DNA of 64,000 nt from Typha latifolia. Taxonomy: Eukaryota; Streptophyta; Magnoliopsida; Poales; Typhaceae. A program made the position numbers and the translations under genes. Below are positions 11,112 to 21,985 of this stretch, one piece after another. Positions within the stretch are counted from its first letter, which is position 1. Each line of letters opens with the position of its first letter. Under the pieces are notes generated by a model. That model worked only from the letters and a program-made list of their open reading frames with translations, was not told the origin of the DNA and ran no database searches. The DNA lies in the NCBI GenBank assembly GCA_019914945.1, contig CM034112.1:6394001-6458000 (forward strand), read 5' to 3'.

Positions 11112-12144
11112 TTTTTTTTATTTTGGTTTGCATGTTTTTATTTTATTTCATTTTTTTAGGTTTTCTTACTCTGAAATTTTCTCTTTGGTTTTAGTTTCAG
11201 ATTTGTCGAGAGTTTTTGTCATAAAAAAATTTGATGCACTCCTAGATTCAATAATATACTCTTGACATATAAATATGATTTTTCTCTTGATTATGAGTTA
11301 TTATAGTCAATTTTGTCATCTTGTAGTATAATTATATCATTTCTGATTTATTCACTCTCTCAACTTCTATGATAATTAAACTAAATTTAATGCACTAATA
11401 ACGTGTGTATATTCTTGAGTGAGCATGACATCATGAAATTTTTTTTAAATAGCTCACTATTGACTTTGATTTGCATAGTTTGACCTCATGCTTAGTCTTC
11501 ACAAATGTGTTCATAAAAGATCAATGAAAAGGGCTACAATGAGTTGTGTGAAAGCCATCTTGTTTAGAGTCCAGTTTGACTCAGTACATTGCTTGCAAAT
11601 TAAATAAAAATTTTGATATTTGTGAATATCTTCTTGCACATTGTTTAATATGTACTATAAGAAAAGGGCTACCTACTCATGTGTGAAAGCCATCATTGCA
11701 CCTATATGGTTTAAGTATAAAAAAAAAATTACAGGAAAAATTCCTGTTATGTTATGGAGAATAAGTCGAAAAGTGCAAATTTAATTACTAAGTCGGTTTG
11801 ACTACTGTGTTGTATCATTGTTTAAATAGGGAAGCTTATTTAAGAATAATGTTTCATGTTATCTATGCTCAACTTGCATATGCATATTGTTATGATCAAT
11901 CAAGATTAATCTAATTTTGAGTGATGCATTAGAATTGATTATAATATACTTCTGATGATTTGATTGATCTGTGTATGACTTATTTCATTCGATTGTCATA
12001 TTCTATGTCTTGAATCTATTTTGAATTTCTAGAAGTGCATCTCCAAAAAGATTTTTTATTTTTATTAGACTTTTTTTCTTATAAAAAAGGGCGTTCGAAC
12101 GCAGATTTTTGAGTTGGAATGCGATGACTAGCGCATTCGTACGC
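11112..12144 (+). other. Copia D 3' non-coding region, no gene seen
   Basis: An AT-rich stretch follows the pol stop. It holds two related phrases with gggctac ... gtgtgaaagccatc (near 11530 and 11665) and a perfect short hairpin (acaggaa aaa ttcctgt, near 11731). No env-like frame is present. A lone CGTTCGAACG (about 12090) and a decayed copy near 12130 suggest a sliver of 3' LTR just before the break at about 12145. Confidence 0.6.
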
Positions 12145-12353
12145 GATGATGAGATCGTTGGATCAATTCTACCGGAGCCATTGGAGGAGATAGAGATCAT
12201 GGAGCCAGTTCGAGTACTTGCTAGACGCCGACGACGACATGGTACTAGATTAGAGATGAGATTCTAGTTGAGTGGCTTGGCAAGCCATCTTATGAGGCGA
12301 CATGGGAGTTGGAGATTGATATCTTAGAGCATTTCCCTGACTTTTCACCTTGA
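12145..12353 (+). pseudogene. A-b integrase tail and chromodomain remnant
   Basis: Plus-strand reading gives DEIVGSILPEPLEEIEIMEP, the RVLARRRR linker and a chromodomain end EWLGKPSYEATWELEIDI with a small frameshift, ending in FPDFSP and TGA at about 12351. It matches A-i (59050-59253) and A-c (38140-38337). After the stop comes the purine-rich tract ggtgggggaagcgtcgtggg that would prime plus-strand synthesis. Confidence 0.8.
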
Positions 12354-12380
12354 GCGCAAGGTGGGGGAAGCGTCGTGGGC

Positions 12381-12876
12381 TAATACACTTAGGATCTTTT
12401 CTTATTACATTAGGTATTTATTTTCATTAAAATAAAATTATTGTGGGTCGTGTTTGAACGCCCTTATAAACGGCTTGTGAACGCCCGCGTTTGAACTCAG
12501 TTGGTGGAGTTCAAACACCCGTATTCGAACGCCTATGTCGCGTTCGCAAATCCAGAGAATGACTTTTTTGAGGGCGTTCGAACACGATCGGGTGCGTTCG
12601 AACACGATCGATGAGAATCCTCTATAATTAGGGTTTCATATTGTTTTAGGACTTGTTGGCTAGCCTCTATAAATATGTGGATGATAGCCAACTTCATTAT
12701 GCTATTAGATTTTTGATTTCTTGCCTCCTATCTTCTCTTTAAACTCTTCCCTCCTCCCTCTTCACCATCCTTCCACATCTACCATTGGTAAGGTTTTTCC
12801 TTGCTTCTAATCTCCCTCGACTGTTGAGTCACCCCTCTTCCTTTGGATCTCGACCACTTGGTATCAGAGATTATCA
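12381..12876 (+). repeat. 3' LTR of A-b, internally deleted
   Basis: It starts TAATACAC (TG changed to TA) right after the purine tract and keeps the CGTTCGAACG-bearing U3, the TATAAATA box and part of U5. At about 12858 it jumps from ctcgaccactt to the last PBS-like unit (ggtatcagagattatca), losing roughly 250 bases compared with full RL-A LTRs. The end at 12876 abuts the target duplication CATGT. Confidence 0.85.
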
Positions 12877-12881
12877 CATGT

Positions 12882-14500
12882 GCAACTCTGTGATATCCTC
12901 TTATAAGTCCTCAAGACACCCTCATGACCAGCCTCTGGAGTTCCGTGGAAGTGCTCCAACAATTTTTGTCGTAATCCATCATTTGCGGGCACCCGAATGC
13001 ACTCGCTGTCCAGCAGCAAACCGCCTCGATTCTCCAACTCTAGATGGCACTCCGGATCATCCAACACCTCCTATAACAATCTCAAAACATCTAGATCAGA
13101 TGTACAAGCATAACTCAGCTCATCAAGAAAAGGAAAAGTAGGAGAAGAGAAGGCTGCGAGCTCGGCAGTATCGAGTTGGCGCGATAGTGCATCCGCCGCT
13201 CTATTTTCTATTTGTTTCTTGTATTGAATTTCATAATCATATCCCAGCAATTTTGTGACCCATCTCTACTGTGCTAGAGTGTGAATACGCTATCCCATAA
13301 AGTATGGAAGGCTCCTTAGATCGGTTCGGATAATGAATCGCCTACCAATCAAATAAGTCCTGCACTTTGTGATAAAGCCTTGCAAAGAAAGGCTATGAGA
13401 CGTTCTCCTTGCATTAGTACAGCTCCTATGCCAACACGACGCATCACATTCCACAATGAACTTTTTGGTGAAGTCCGGTAGAGCTAGAACGGTCGTCTTT
13501 ATCATTGATGTTTTCAGTTTTTCAAAAGCTGTAGTGACTTCATTCGTCCATCTAAAGGAGTCATTCCTCAGCAAAGAAGTAAGAGGAGCAGCGATCTTGC
13601 CATACACTGCGATGAAGCGGCAATAATATTCGGTCAGCCCCAAGAATCCTCACAATCCTGTGGTGAAAGTAGGGATCGACCAAGCGGTCATGCATGCCAC
13701 CTTTTGAGGATCCGCTGCCATCCTTCTGCTATGATGATATGGCCTAAATACTCCACTTGTGGTACTCCCCATAAACACTTGGACTTCTTAACCTTCAGCT
13801 GATTTTGCTTCAATTAATTCAGCACATCCTGCAAAATGCCGCCAATGCTCCTTTTCAGCCCTATTGTACACCAAAATATCATCAAAGAATACCAAGACAT
13901 ACCTTCGCAGTAGAGGCTAAAAAATATCATTTATTACGCCTTGAAAAGTAGCTGGAGCATTGATGAGACCAAAGGGCATCACCCGGAACTTGTCCAGAGT
14001 CCTAAATGCAGTTTTATGCACATTCGGCGGGTGATCTCTAATTTGATGATACCCGGTGGTCAACTCAAGCTTGCTGAATATGGTCACCCCTACAAGCTCG
14101 TCCAACAGCTCCTCTATGACCAAAATGGGATACCGGTCCTTGATGGTGATAGCGTTTAGTGCTTGGTAGTCGACAGAAAAATGCCGTATCTCGTTCTTCT
14201 TTCGCACCAATAGCATATGCGATGACTAAGAGCTACGACTTGGTTGTATGAGGCCTTGCTCTAACATCTCGGCTACCATCTTGGAGATAACTTTCTTTTG
14301 CACATGTGGATACCGATACGGCCTCACGTTCATCGGTGTGGCCCCGGGCATAATATCTATGCGATGGTCCGCCGTTCTCCTAGGTGGCAACTCCTTTGGT
14401 TCCTCAAACAATCCAACAAATTTATCTAATAAATTAGACAAATCAATTGTGGTATCTAGACTCATCATAGGCTCATCTCCTGCTGATCCTAACTAAAGAA
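12882..14500 (-). pseudogene. A-a reverse transcriptase, RNase H and integrase zinc domain remnant
   Basis: Read from right to left: 14226-14468 is the region before RT (DLSNLLDKFVGLFEEPKELP). 13917-14216 is the RT palm start ([41 protein letters not shown]). FFDDILVY is encoded near 13880. 13290-13643 is the RT thumb and the RNase H start (VECDAS), with a deletion inside RNase H before YLIGRRFIIRTDLRSL. 12864-13067 is the H2C2 part of integrase (HFHGTPEAGHEGVLRTYKR). Frames change several times, so no product is possible. Confidence 0.85.
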
Positions 14501-15839
14501 GATAGGCCAAATCACTCGCACAAGGAAGCCCCACCATCGGCTGCATCGCTGGAATCAGCGAGGACCAAACACCATCAAGTCGCACATCTTTGTTTCCTTG
14601 CTTAAATTTCATTTACATGCTCCGAAAATCAAAAGTGATGGGTCCCAAGCTCTACAACCACAGTGTGCCAAGGACAATGTTCGCTTAGCGCAGCGCCAAC
14701 GGATACAAGTCCACAATGATGTCGTATCCTTGCACCCATATACCGACCTAGCGACACTAGCTCTCAACCCGAAGCTTCATGCCATCTCCAATAGCAACGT
14801 CAAACCCCGTGGTCGGTTCAGCATCCAAGCCCAACTTCCTCACTAACCTCTCGTCTAGAAAGTTCCCAGAATCGATGAGGATGTGCACACAATGCTTTCT
14901 AACGAGTCCGTCCACACGCAATGTCCTCGGCGTGGAAGTAAATAAATATGCATGTATCGATATTTCAACATGGATATCTTTCTCTGCGCCATCCTCCACG
15001 GCCTCCTCCACGGCCTCCTCATGGACCTCCTCTTAACACTCTCCATCACCAACAACCTCATTGTCCTCCTCGAGACCATCGATGAGCATCACAATCCCAA
15101 TCGATTTGGAACACCGATGACTGGCAGTGAAACACCGATGACTGGAGAGGGGGTCTTGTGCCACCTCAAACATTGAAAGAGAGTCTCAAGGGTGGTCGTG
15201 CTCTAGTACTAGCAATCGATGTCTTTGAACACGCAGAATTTTTAGCCGACGTTCTATGCACAAGCCGCCCATCTTAGTAGGCCCAACTTGCTTTCGCTGC
15301 CATCTTGAGAGCCTTGTGCTTTTGCTCCATTCTCACAGCCTTCTCAAAGGCCTCCTCAAAAGGGGTAGGACAGAGAGCACCAGTGCTGCACGCCTCTCGG
15401 GTTTCACCACCATCGGTCTTGGGTTGTGTATTGGAGGTAGGGGATGATGTGTAGGAATAGGTAAAAGAGGATCATTGACATTAACATGTTGTACTTGGAC
15501 CTATGGGGTATCGGTTCGGTGTGGTCCCACTGCTGGTCCTTCTTGAGGCACCGATCTTCGTAGTGAAGATGACGAAGCTGATCGGTTCATGACATATTCC
15601 TTTAAAGCATTATGATAATTCTACATTACGTCAACCCTATGTAGCAATGTTTGGATCATGCCCCTAAGTTCATTCGCTAAGCCTATGTTCACACCCATGG
15701 ACATTGGTTGACTCGGTCCAATCGTGGCCGCCCTAAGAAAATTAGCCTCTCGGTTAGGGTTAACGTGGATTGAGTCTTCCCTTGTCGGTTTGCTCTCCTT
15801 TGATCTCCTTATTGATGTCATCTTCCTTGTTTCCACCAT
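14501..15839 (-). pseudogene. A-a gag and protease remnant
   Basis: 15621-15839 is the gag start (MVETRKMTSIRRSKES), also seen in A-k. The middle of gag is deleted: the reading jumps to the AFEKAVRMEQKHKAL region near 15330. 14757-15011 is the aspartic protease (HILIDSGN, then FLDERLVRKLGLDAEP). It keeps Asp-Ser-Gly but lacks the few residues that normally follow (STHN in relatives). The part to 14501 is the linker to RT. Multiple frames; dead. Confidence 0.8.
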
Positions 15840-15875
15840 TAATGGATGTCTGAGTTAACTGGGCTCTGATACCAA

Positions 15876-16538
15876 TGATAGGGCTACGGAACAATCCCTT
15901 TAAGATCTTAATTGATTATAGGAAGCAGTCCATGCAACTGAGAGAAAATATTCACCAAATATTCTTTCATAGTTAAAAAATTATGAAACTAAGTGACATC
16001 GATCTGTAATTCTCTGATCTACATTTTTTATATTTATGCCCTTCATGGATTCAAATTGCAACTGGGATGAAATTATAATATAGTGCGGATGATGGTGGTG
16101 GTGACAGGTGGAGTGGATGTTAAAGTTATGGATAATAATGGAGATGAGGGTGGATAGTTGATATAGTTTAAGGGATACAGACGAAGAGAAAGAAGTGGTC
16201 AAGATCATAAGAAAGAGGGAGGACTCGATAGACGAGGGAGATTAGGAGAGACCTTGCCAACGAAAGAAGTGGCTGGTTGGTGAAAAGGGAGGAGGGCGAT
16301 TAGAGTAAAGAGACTAGAGAGAGGATAGAGGAGGAAAGAAACTAATATTCATTAAGTATTATGATTTTGGCTGCCATCCACACCTTTATAGAGGCTAGCC
16401 AACAAGCTAAAATAATAATTATTAACCCTAATTCTAGTGGACTCTCGCCGATCGCGTTCGAACGTGACCTACAAAAAATTTATTTTAATGAAAACAAATA
16501 ATAATGCAATAAGGAAAAGACTCCGACAAGGTGTATCA
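15876..16538 (-). repeat. 5' LTR of A-a
   Basis: On the plus strand it runs from TGATAGGGC (15876) to GTGTATCA (16538). Immediately left is the complement of the primer site (ctctgatacca, 15864-15874), which fixes orientation and end. U3 (right side) holds only one clear CGTTCGAACG copy, fewer than other RL-A LTRs. A TATA-like ttatag block lies near 16390. Confidence 0.85.
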
Positions 16539-17310
16539 AAACCCTAGATACACGACAGCTACGGTAGAACTAGAGGTAAGTAAAGAAGTAAATAAATATA
16601 TATATATATATAGAGAAAGAGAGAGAGAGAGGAGAATAAAGTTAGGATAGAGATTAATTCAATTTGCTTAATGATCAAAGAGTTGTTCTTCACATATTTA
16701 TAGAGGCAAACCCGACTCGGAGTCAACTTAGAATTCCTAATGCAATAAGTAGTAAATGAGTAACCCAAATTAGTAGATGACTTAACCAACTAGAACTCTA
16801 TGCAAATAAGCAAGTGAATTAATCAACTAGAACTCTATCCACATAGTAAGTGATTTAATTAATTAGGATTCTATCCAAATAAGCAAATATGTCAAATAGG
16901 CTAAGTCGACTAGATACATCGAACCTAATATCCCATAATTAATGTGACCTATTTTGGTTATTTAAGAGGTTGTGTAAAGATTGAAGAACTATAACACCCC
17001 ACTACCAAATACACATCCCTCATGTGGGTGGAACCCACGTGATTTCCTCGTGGCATATTGATCAATATTTAAACACAATAAAATAGGAGAAAAGCTCAGT
17101 TTTCATAATTAATATAGATCACAAAAGCCCATAACTCCTAAGGTCACAACAAGCCCTAAAATACATATCAGAAAACAGAAGCAGAGTGCCTATGTAGGGG
17201 TTACAAGCCATCTAACTTAATTTACATGAATAAAATAGATAAAAAGGAATTAAGACTAGTCTTCGCCAAATCTTCCACGGGTTAAGGGTGATATACTGAT
17301 TTGAAAATAT
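16539..17310. other. Unassigned AT-rich DNA with LTR-like fragments
   Basis: No gene is seen. It contains an AT/AG microsatellite (16588-16635), a minus-strand TATA-like block (tatttatagagg, near 16695) resembling the RL LTR promoter region, three tandem units of about 36 bases (16785-16893), and a TATAACACCCC motif near 16990 that resembles a decayed TGTAACACCC LTR start. It is probably one or more old LTRs of families not otherwise present here. Confidence 0.5.
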
Positions 17311-17690
17311 GATACGATCTCCCCTTCAAAAGGGTTAATCCGACTCAGAACTAGTTTTGGGAAAAAATTTATACGTAGTTTTTGAGATATTATCCAATGG
17401 ATCTAACGGTTGGATTGACGTGCAATTTTGGTATGTTGTAGCACTATGAAAGAATCTAATTTCACTCAAATCTAATAGCTAAATTGAGAGATATCATCAA
17501 AATAGTGTGTGAAGGTTGGAAGATCTGAGGAATTGAGATCTATGGGTGGAGGCACGAACTCCTAGTTGAAATATTGTGGTGGTAAATCGACAGTAATAGG
17601 GTGGCACTGGTAAGGTTGATGGAGATGGAAGGTTAGGGATGATGAATGGGGTTAATGCGATGGTAGGGAGAGTAGAAGAAGAGAGAGAAG
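17311..17690 (-). repeat. Diverged RL-B-like LTR fragment
   Basis: It begins TGATACGATCTCCCC, the complement of an RL-B LTR end, and follows the RL-B U5/R order (gagatat, ttggtatgttgtagc, ggtggaggcacgaactcctag) with many substitutions. It is truncated at 17690, where a plus-strand RT frame begins. The orientation is opposite to that RT, so it is a separate piece, not the 5' LTR of B3. Confidence 0.65.
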
Positions 17691-19205
17691 ATGGCCTCCC
17701 CTAAGGAGCTGCTGCAGGAATTTAGGGACCTCTTTGAGGAGCCCCGAGGACTACCACCGACCCGTCGGCATGATCACCGCATTCAGATCATTCTAGGGGC
17801 TGAACTAGCAAATGCTCGGCCATATCGGTACCCACATGTCCAGAAGGAGGAGATTAGCAAATTAGTGGAGGAAATGCTAGAGCAAGGGATTATTCAACTG
17901 AGTAGGAGTGCCTACTCATCGCCGGTGCTATTGGTTTGAAAGAAAGACGGGAGTTGGCGGTTTTGCGTTGACTACCGAGCCTTGACTGCGATCACCATCA
18001 AAGACCAGTACCTAATATCGATGATCGAGGAGTTGCTGGATGAACTTATAGGGTCGGCTTACTTTAGCAAACTTGACTTAAGAGCGGGGTACCATCAAAT
18101 CAACATTGACCCAGAAGATGTGCATAAAATGGCGTTTCGGACTCACGATGGCCATTATGAGTTTCGAGTCATGCCGTTTAGGCTCACCAATACACCGGAC
18201 CGACTACCTTCCAAGGGCTGATGAATGACCTTTTTTGCCCACTCTTGCGTCGGTATGTGCTCGTCTTCTTTGACGATGTTCTAGTGTATAGTAGGAATTG
18301 GAGCGAACACTTGCAGTTTGTGCGTGAGGTGTCGAATATCTTGCGACAAAACCATTTAAAAGTCAAGATGAGCAAGTGCCTTTCGGGTGAGCCACAAGTG
18401 GAGTACTTGGGTCATACAATCTCAACGAGAGGAGTGGAAGCCGATCCAAGTAAGATCAAAAACATGATGGACTGGCCGATTCCCACTAATCAACGGGAAT
18501 TGAGAGGATTCCTTGGGTTGACGGGGTACTATTGGCGATTCGTTGCCAACTATGGCAAGATTGCTGCCCGGCTGACCTCCTTACTCAGAAAAGGAGGGTT
18601 TCAATGGATGAGCAAGGCGACGGAGGCTTTCAAAGCATTGATGACAACCATGTCTACCGCACCGATTTTGGCTCTACCGAATTTCAGCAAGCCCTTTGTG
18701 GTGGAATGCGACGCTTCGGGTGAGAGAATTGGAGCTGTTTTAATGCAAGAGGGCAGGCCATGGTATATATGAGCAAGGCATTATCAAACCAGTCGCAACA
18801 ACTATCCACCTATGAGCGTGAAATGTTAGCAATTCTACACGCCGTCACCAAATGAAGACCCTACTTGATTGGCCAACAGTTTACTATCCGCACGGACCAG
18901 CGTAGCTTACCCTACTTCATGGAGCACCATGTGCACAACCCAACACAATAATGGTGGGTCACAAAACTCCTTGAGTATGACTACGAGTTAGTATACAAAA
19001 AGGGGATCGAGAATCAAGCGGCCGATGCCCTTTCGCGCCAACTGGACACAAGTGAGCTTGCTTCATTTTTAGCACCAACCCTTCGTCTATTTTCAGATCT
19101 ATGGGAAATCAGTGCAGAGGATCGAGTCACGGAGGAGCTTGAGTCAGAGTTCAATGATCACTTCCCCAATTTCCTTAAGGATAAGGTTGCAGAAGCGTGG
19201 TGGAT
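17691..19205 (+). pseudogene. B3 RL-B RT-RNase H remnant lacking integrase
   Basis: Frames 17691-17936, 17982-18218 and 18221-18772 together cover [47 protein letters not shown], the catalytic YVLVFFDDVLVYS and the RNase H start VVECDASG. A TGA at 17937 replaces a Trp codon, and one-base shifts lie near 18195 and 18760. RNase H continues in other frames to about 19080 (YPTSWSTMC frame shift). The reading then passes from DLWEISAED directly to a chromodomain-end-like EELESEFNDHFPNF and KDKVAEAWWID, with no integrase between. B2 has the same join. The 5' part is missing. Confidence 0.85.
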
Positions 19206-21029
19206 TGATATGATTCAGACTTCACCGACGTCGTCTTGAGCATGGATACACTTTAGGGGTGTCTTTTATTCTTGTTTTAGTATTTATTTCATAGAAAAAT
19301 AAGTTTTTTGTATGTCGTGTTCGAACATGGGTGGGGTGCGTTCGAACGCCTTGCGAACGCCTGCATCAGGTTTAGAAATACAGAGAACGCAAAATGTGTG
19401 TTCGAACGCGATATGGTTGCGTTCGAACGCCATTGTGAACGCTTGCATCAGGTTCGCAAATTTAGATAACGCAAAATGTGCGTTCGAACGAGATCGGGCG
19501 CATTCGAATGCGGTCAGCAAAAATCCACTATTTCTAGGTTTAATAATTGTCATTTTTGAATTGTTTGGTTAGCCTCTAAAGGTGTAGATGGCAACCAAGG
19601 AGTCATTATTGAATAAATTGAGTTTTGCCCTAGTCTCCTTCTAATACGATTCGGACTTCACTGATTTCGTCTTGTTTTAATGTTTAATTCTTAAGAAAAT
19701 AAGTTTTTTGTAAGTCGCATTCGATCGCAGGTGGAGTGCGTTCGAACGCGGTTGTGAATGCCTGCATCACGTCTAAAGAGTGTGAATTGTGCGTTCGAAC
19801 GCGCTGTGAACGCCTTCACCGCGTTTGCAAATCCAGAGAAGTGGGAAATAGGTACGTTCGGTCGTGCGTTCGAAAATTCAGAGAAGAGCGAACTAGGCGA
19901 GTTCGAACGCGAGTGGGCGCATTTGAACACGCTCGGCGAAAATGTACTATTTAGGGGTATTTTTGAATTGTTTGATTAAGCTTCTAAAGGATGTGGATGG
20001 CAACCAAAGAGTCATTATTAAAGAATTGAGTTTTGCCTTGCCTCCTTCGTCTTCTTCGCTCTCGTTCTCTCAATCCCCGGCGACGCCGCTTCTAACCTCC
20101 CTTAACCGGCCAATCACCCTAGTCCCTTAGGGGTAGCCCTCTCCTCCTCCCCCTTCTTCTAATCTATCCAACACTTGCCCTAACCCATCCATCAACCATA
20201 ACCCTTCCACCACCACTTTTCACCGGTGTCACCTCATTAACGCCGGTCCACCACCAACCACCATCATCTAGGATCTCGTGCCTCCATCCACGGATCCTGA
20301 TCAAACCCTCTAATGTTCATCCACTAATCAGATGATATCTCAAGATCCCCACATCCGATCCACCTGAAACTTGATTTATTGGAAAGCTCTTTGCCGAGGC
20401 TACAACATATCCAAATTGCACATCGATCTGACGGTCGTATATTTCGGGATCTATTTACAAATTTTTATGCCAGAATTAGTCTAGATATGAGAATCGGAAG
20501 AGATCAAACCTTAGCGAAAGGGGAGATCGTATCACCTTCATCCTCTTCTCTCTCGTTCTCTCGTTCCCTGGCACCGCCAATTCTAACCTCCCTCAACTGG
20601 CCACTCACCCTAGTCCCTTAGGGGCGGGGCGGCGCACTCCTCCCATTTCTTCCAATCTATCTATTACCTTGCCTTAACCCCTTCCATTATCCATAATCCT
20701 TCCATCTCCACTTACTCATCGGTGCCACCCTATTATCGCTGGTCTACCACCATCCATCAACACCTAGGATCTCGTCCTTCCATCCACGGATCCATAGACG
20801 GACTCCCTAACGTTTGTCTACTTCTTGGACGATATGTTGAGATCCCACCATCCAATTTTCTTGACATTAGATATGTTGGAAAATCTTTTCCAGGGTACAA
20901 CATATCAAAATTTCACATTGATCCAACGGCTGCATTTTTTGGGATCCTTTTCCAAAGTTCCATGTCAGATCCTGTCCAAATCTAAAAAACGGGATAGATC
21001 GAACCTTAGCCTAACGGGAGATCATATCA
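19206..21029 (+). repeat. 3' LTR of B3, split by a solo RL-B LTR
   Basis: It starts TGATATGATTCAGACTTC directly after the purine tract and ends ATCATATCA at 21029. Outer parts are 19206-19641 and 20540-21029. U3 carries several CGTTCGAACG motifs (19318-19510). The LTR end lacks the 42-base PBS-like units of B1 and B2, so it belongs to an older form. To the right, RL-B pol DNA of the opposite strand resumes at once, so B3 was inserted into another RL-B copy. Confidence 0.85.
19642..20534 (+). mobile_element. Solo RL-B LTR inside the B3 LTR
   Basis: It starts TAATACGATTCGG (TG decayed to TA) and ends GATCGTATCA. The flanks CCTTC (19637-19641) and CCTTC (20535-20539) are a perfect target duplication, and removing the unit restores the outer LTR (cctccttc atcctcttc). 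It is 893 bases with U3 motifs, R and U5 in order and no internal region, as expected after LTR-LTR recombination. Confidence 0.92.
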
Positions 21030-21985
21030 CTACGATTTAACCCGTTAGCAGATTTGGCATTCAAGCACATATTTCATCACATCCTCATCATCACTATCCA
21101 TGTGCAGCTCTCTGCCAGCCGTTTGTAGGTGCATAAGACTCCTTCATAGCCTGCTTTGGGAGTGTCATCGAAGTGTGCCACCGATAGACGCCGCAACCCC
21201 TCGTCCACAGGTACTTTGATTCGCCCGTGCTCAAGCACTATCCCTCCGCGCACCTCATGCTCAGGGTTGCTTGAAGGGTCCTCTCTTAGCTCCTCCATGA
21301 GCCGGACCAAGTCGGGATCCTCTACACTAGCCCTCCTTAGATTTGAAAAGAAATGGAATGTTGGGGCTGAAAAAGAAGTGAGTTCGCTTGCATCTAGTTG
21401 GCGCAAAAAGGCATCAGCTACTCGCTTTTCGATTGCTTTTTTGTAAACCAGCTCATAATCATACCCAAGGAGCTTTGTGATCCGCTGTTGCTATGCCGAG
21501 GTGTGTACACACTGCTCCATGAAGAAACATAAGCTCCCTTGATCGATCAAGAAGGGGTGCCATTTGGTAGGGTGTGCAGAATTGCAAGCATGTTGGTGAA
21601 CGATTGTCGCAACTGGTTCGACAAGGCCTTGCTCATGTATGTCATGGGCCTTCCCTCTTGCATCAAGATAGTTCATGTATGTCATGGTTCCCTCTTACAT
21701 CACACTCCACCACGAAAGGTTTGCTGAAATCCAGTAAGGCCAAAACTGGCGCGGTAGACATAGCCTTCAATGATTAAGGGGGATTCCTTGGGTTGATGGG
21801 TACCACCAGCAATTCGTCGCCAATTATGGGAAGATTGCTGCCTTGCCGAACAAAGCGATAGAGTCCTTTCAAGCATTGAAGGCTGCCTTCAATGCTTCAA
21901 AGTAGGGAGGTCCGCGGGCCTTGCCATAATTGGCGATGAATCGCCGGTAGTACCCCGTCAACCCAAGAAATCTAACCATATCAAT
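21030..21985 (-). pseudogene. B4 RL-B RNase H/integrase fragment with a fold-back
   Basis: On the minus strand, 21077-21406 reads MRQLDASELTSFSAPTF, then NLRRASVEDPDLVRLMEEL and HFDDTPKAGYEGVLCTYK. That is the end of RNase H, the spacer and the integrase zinc domain. It is the only copy here showing the uninterrupted RL-B join between RNase H and integrase, so it serves as the reference for the B1 deletion. 21410-21770 is RNase H with a small local duplication (catgtatgtcatgg repeated). 21777-21985 holds an inverted repeat of the RT connection segment. Confidence 0.8.
21777..21985. repeat. Inverted repeat made of the RT connection segment
   Basis: The left arm reads as plus-strand GGATTCCTTGGGTTGATGGG onward. 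The right arm is the same RL-B segment (FLGLTGYYRRFIANYGK) on the minus strand. Arms are about 55-65 bases with about 90 bases between them. It could have arisen by template switching during repair or reverse transcription. Confidence 0.65.

Larger units (their letters stand above)
6910..12144 (+). mobile_element. Copia element D (SIRE/Maximus-like), truncated
   Basis: The element begins TGTTAGG at 6910, inside A-b gag. It contains an LTR, the C-terminal half of gag, protease, integrase, RT and RNase H in copia order. No second LTR is recognisable. Near 12145 the sequence passes straight into RL-A integrase tail, so the 3' end was deleted. The RT/RNase H wording (QIYVDDIVFGATS, GSLLYLTASRPDIAFSVGV, HSRTKHIDIRYHFIREL) is that of the SIRE/Maximus lineage. 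Many in-frame stops show that it is old. Confidence 0.85.
1167..12876 (+). mobile_element. RL-A gypsy element A-b, nested inside A-a
   Basis: This is a plus-strand RL-A element bounded by TGAT at 1167 and TTATCA at 12876, with target duplications CACGT (1162-1166) and CATGT (12877-12881). It consists of a 5' LTR (1167-1182 plus 4689-5479, split by C1), a primer binding site, gag remnants (5535-6909), copia D (6910 to about 12144), a short integrase/chromodomain tail (12145-12353), a purine-rich tract and a 3' LTR (12381-12876). Protease, RT, RNase H and most of integrase are missing, so a large deletion accompanied or followed the copia insertion. Confidence 0.85.
1..16538 (-). mobile_element. 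RL-A gypsy element A-a, interrupted by A-b
   Basis: This is a Ty3/gypsy LTR retrotransposon read on the minus strand. From right to left it shows a 5' LTR (15876-16538), gag remnants, protease, RT, RNase H, the start of integrase, and then, left of the A-b insertion, the rest of integrase and the chromodomain. The 3' LTR lies left of the window. A-b splits it: the integrase reading stops at 12881 and resumes at 1166, and the five bases at the break (1162-1166 CACGT, 12877-12881 CATGT) are a target duplication with one C-to-T change. All coding parts carry stops, frameshifts and small deletions, so it is dead. The order of domains and the chromodomain place it in the chromoviruses; Reina-like is my inference. 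Confidence 0.85.

Noticed and set aside
11112..12144. An env-like gene after copia pol, as in some SIRE elements
   Set aside because: No open frame of useful length and no signal or membrane segments; the region is AT-rich non-coding DNA.
17311..17690. 5' LTR of B3
   Set aside because: Its orientation is opposite to the B3 pol frame and it is truncated, so it cannot be the partner LTR.
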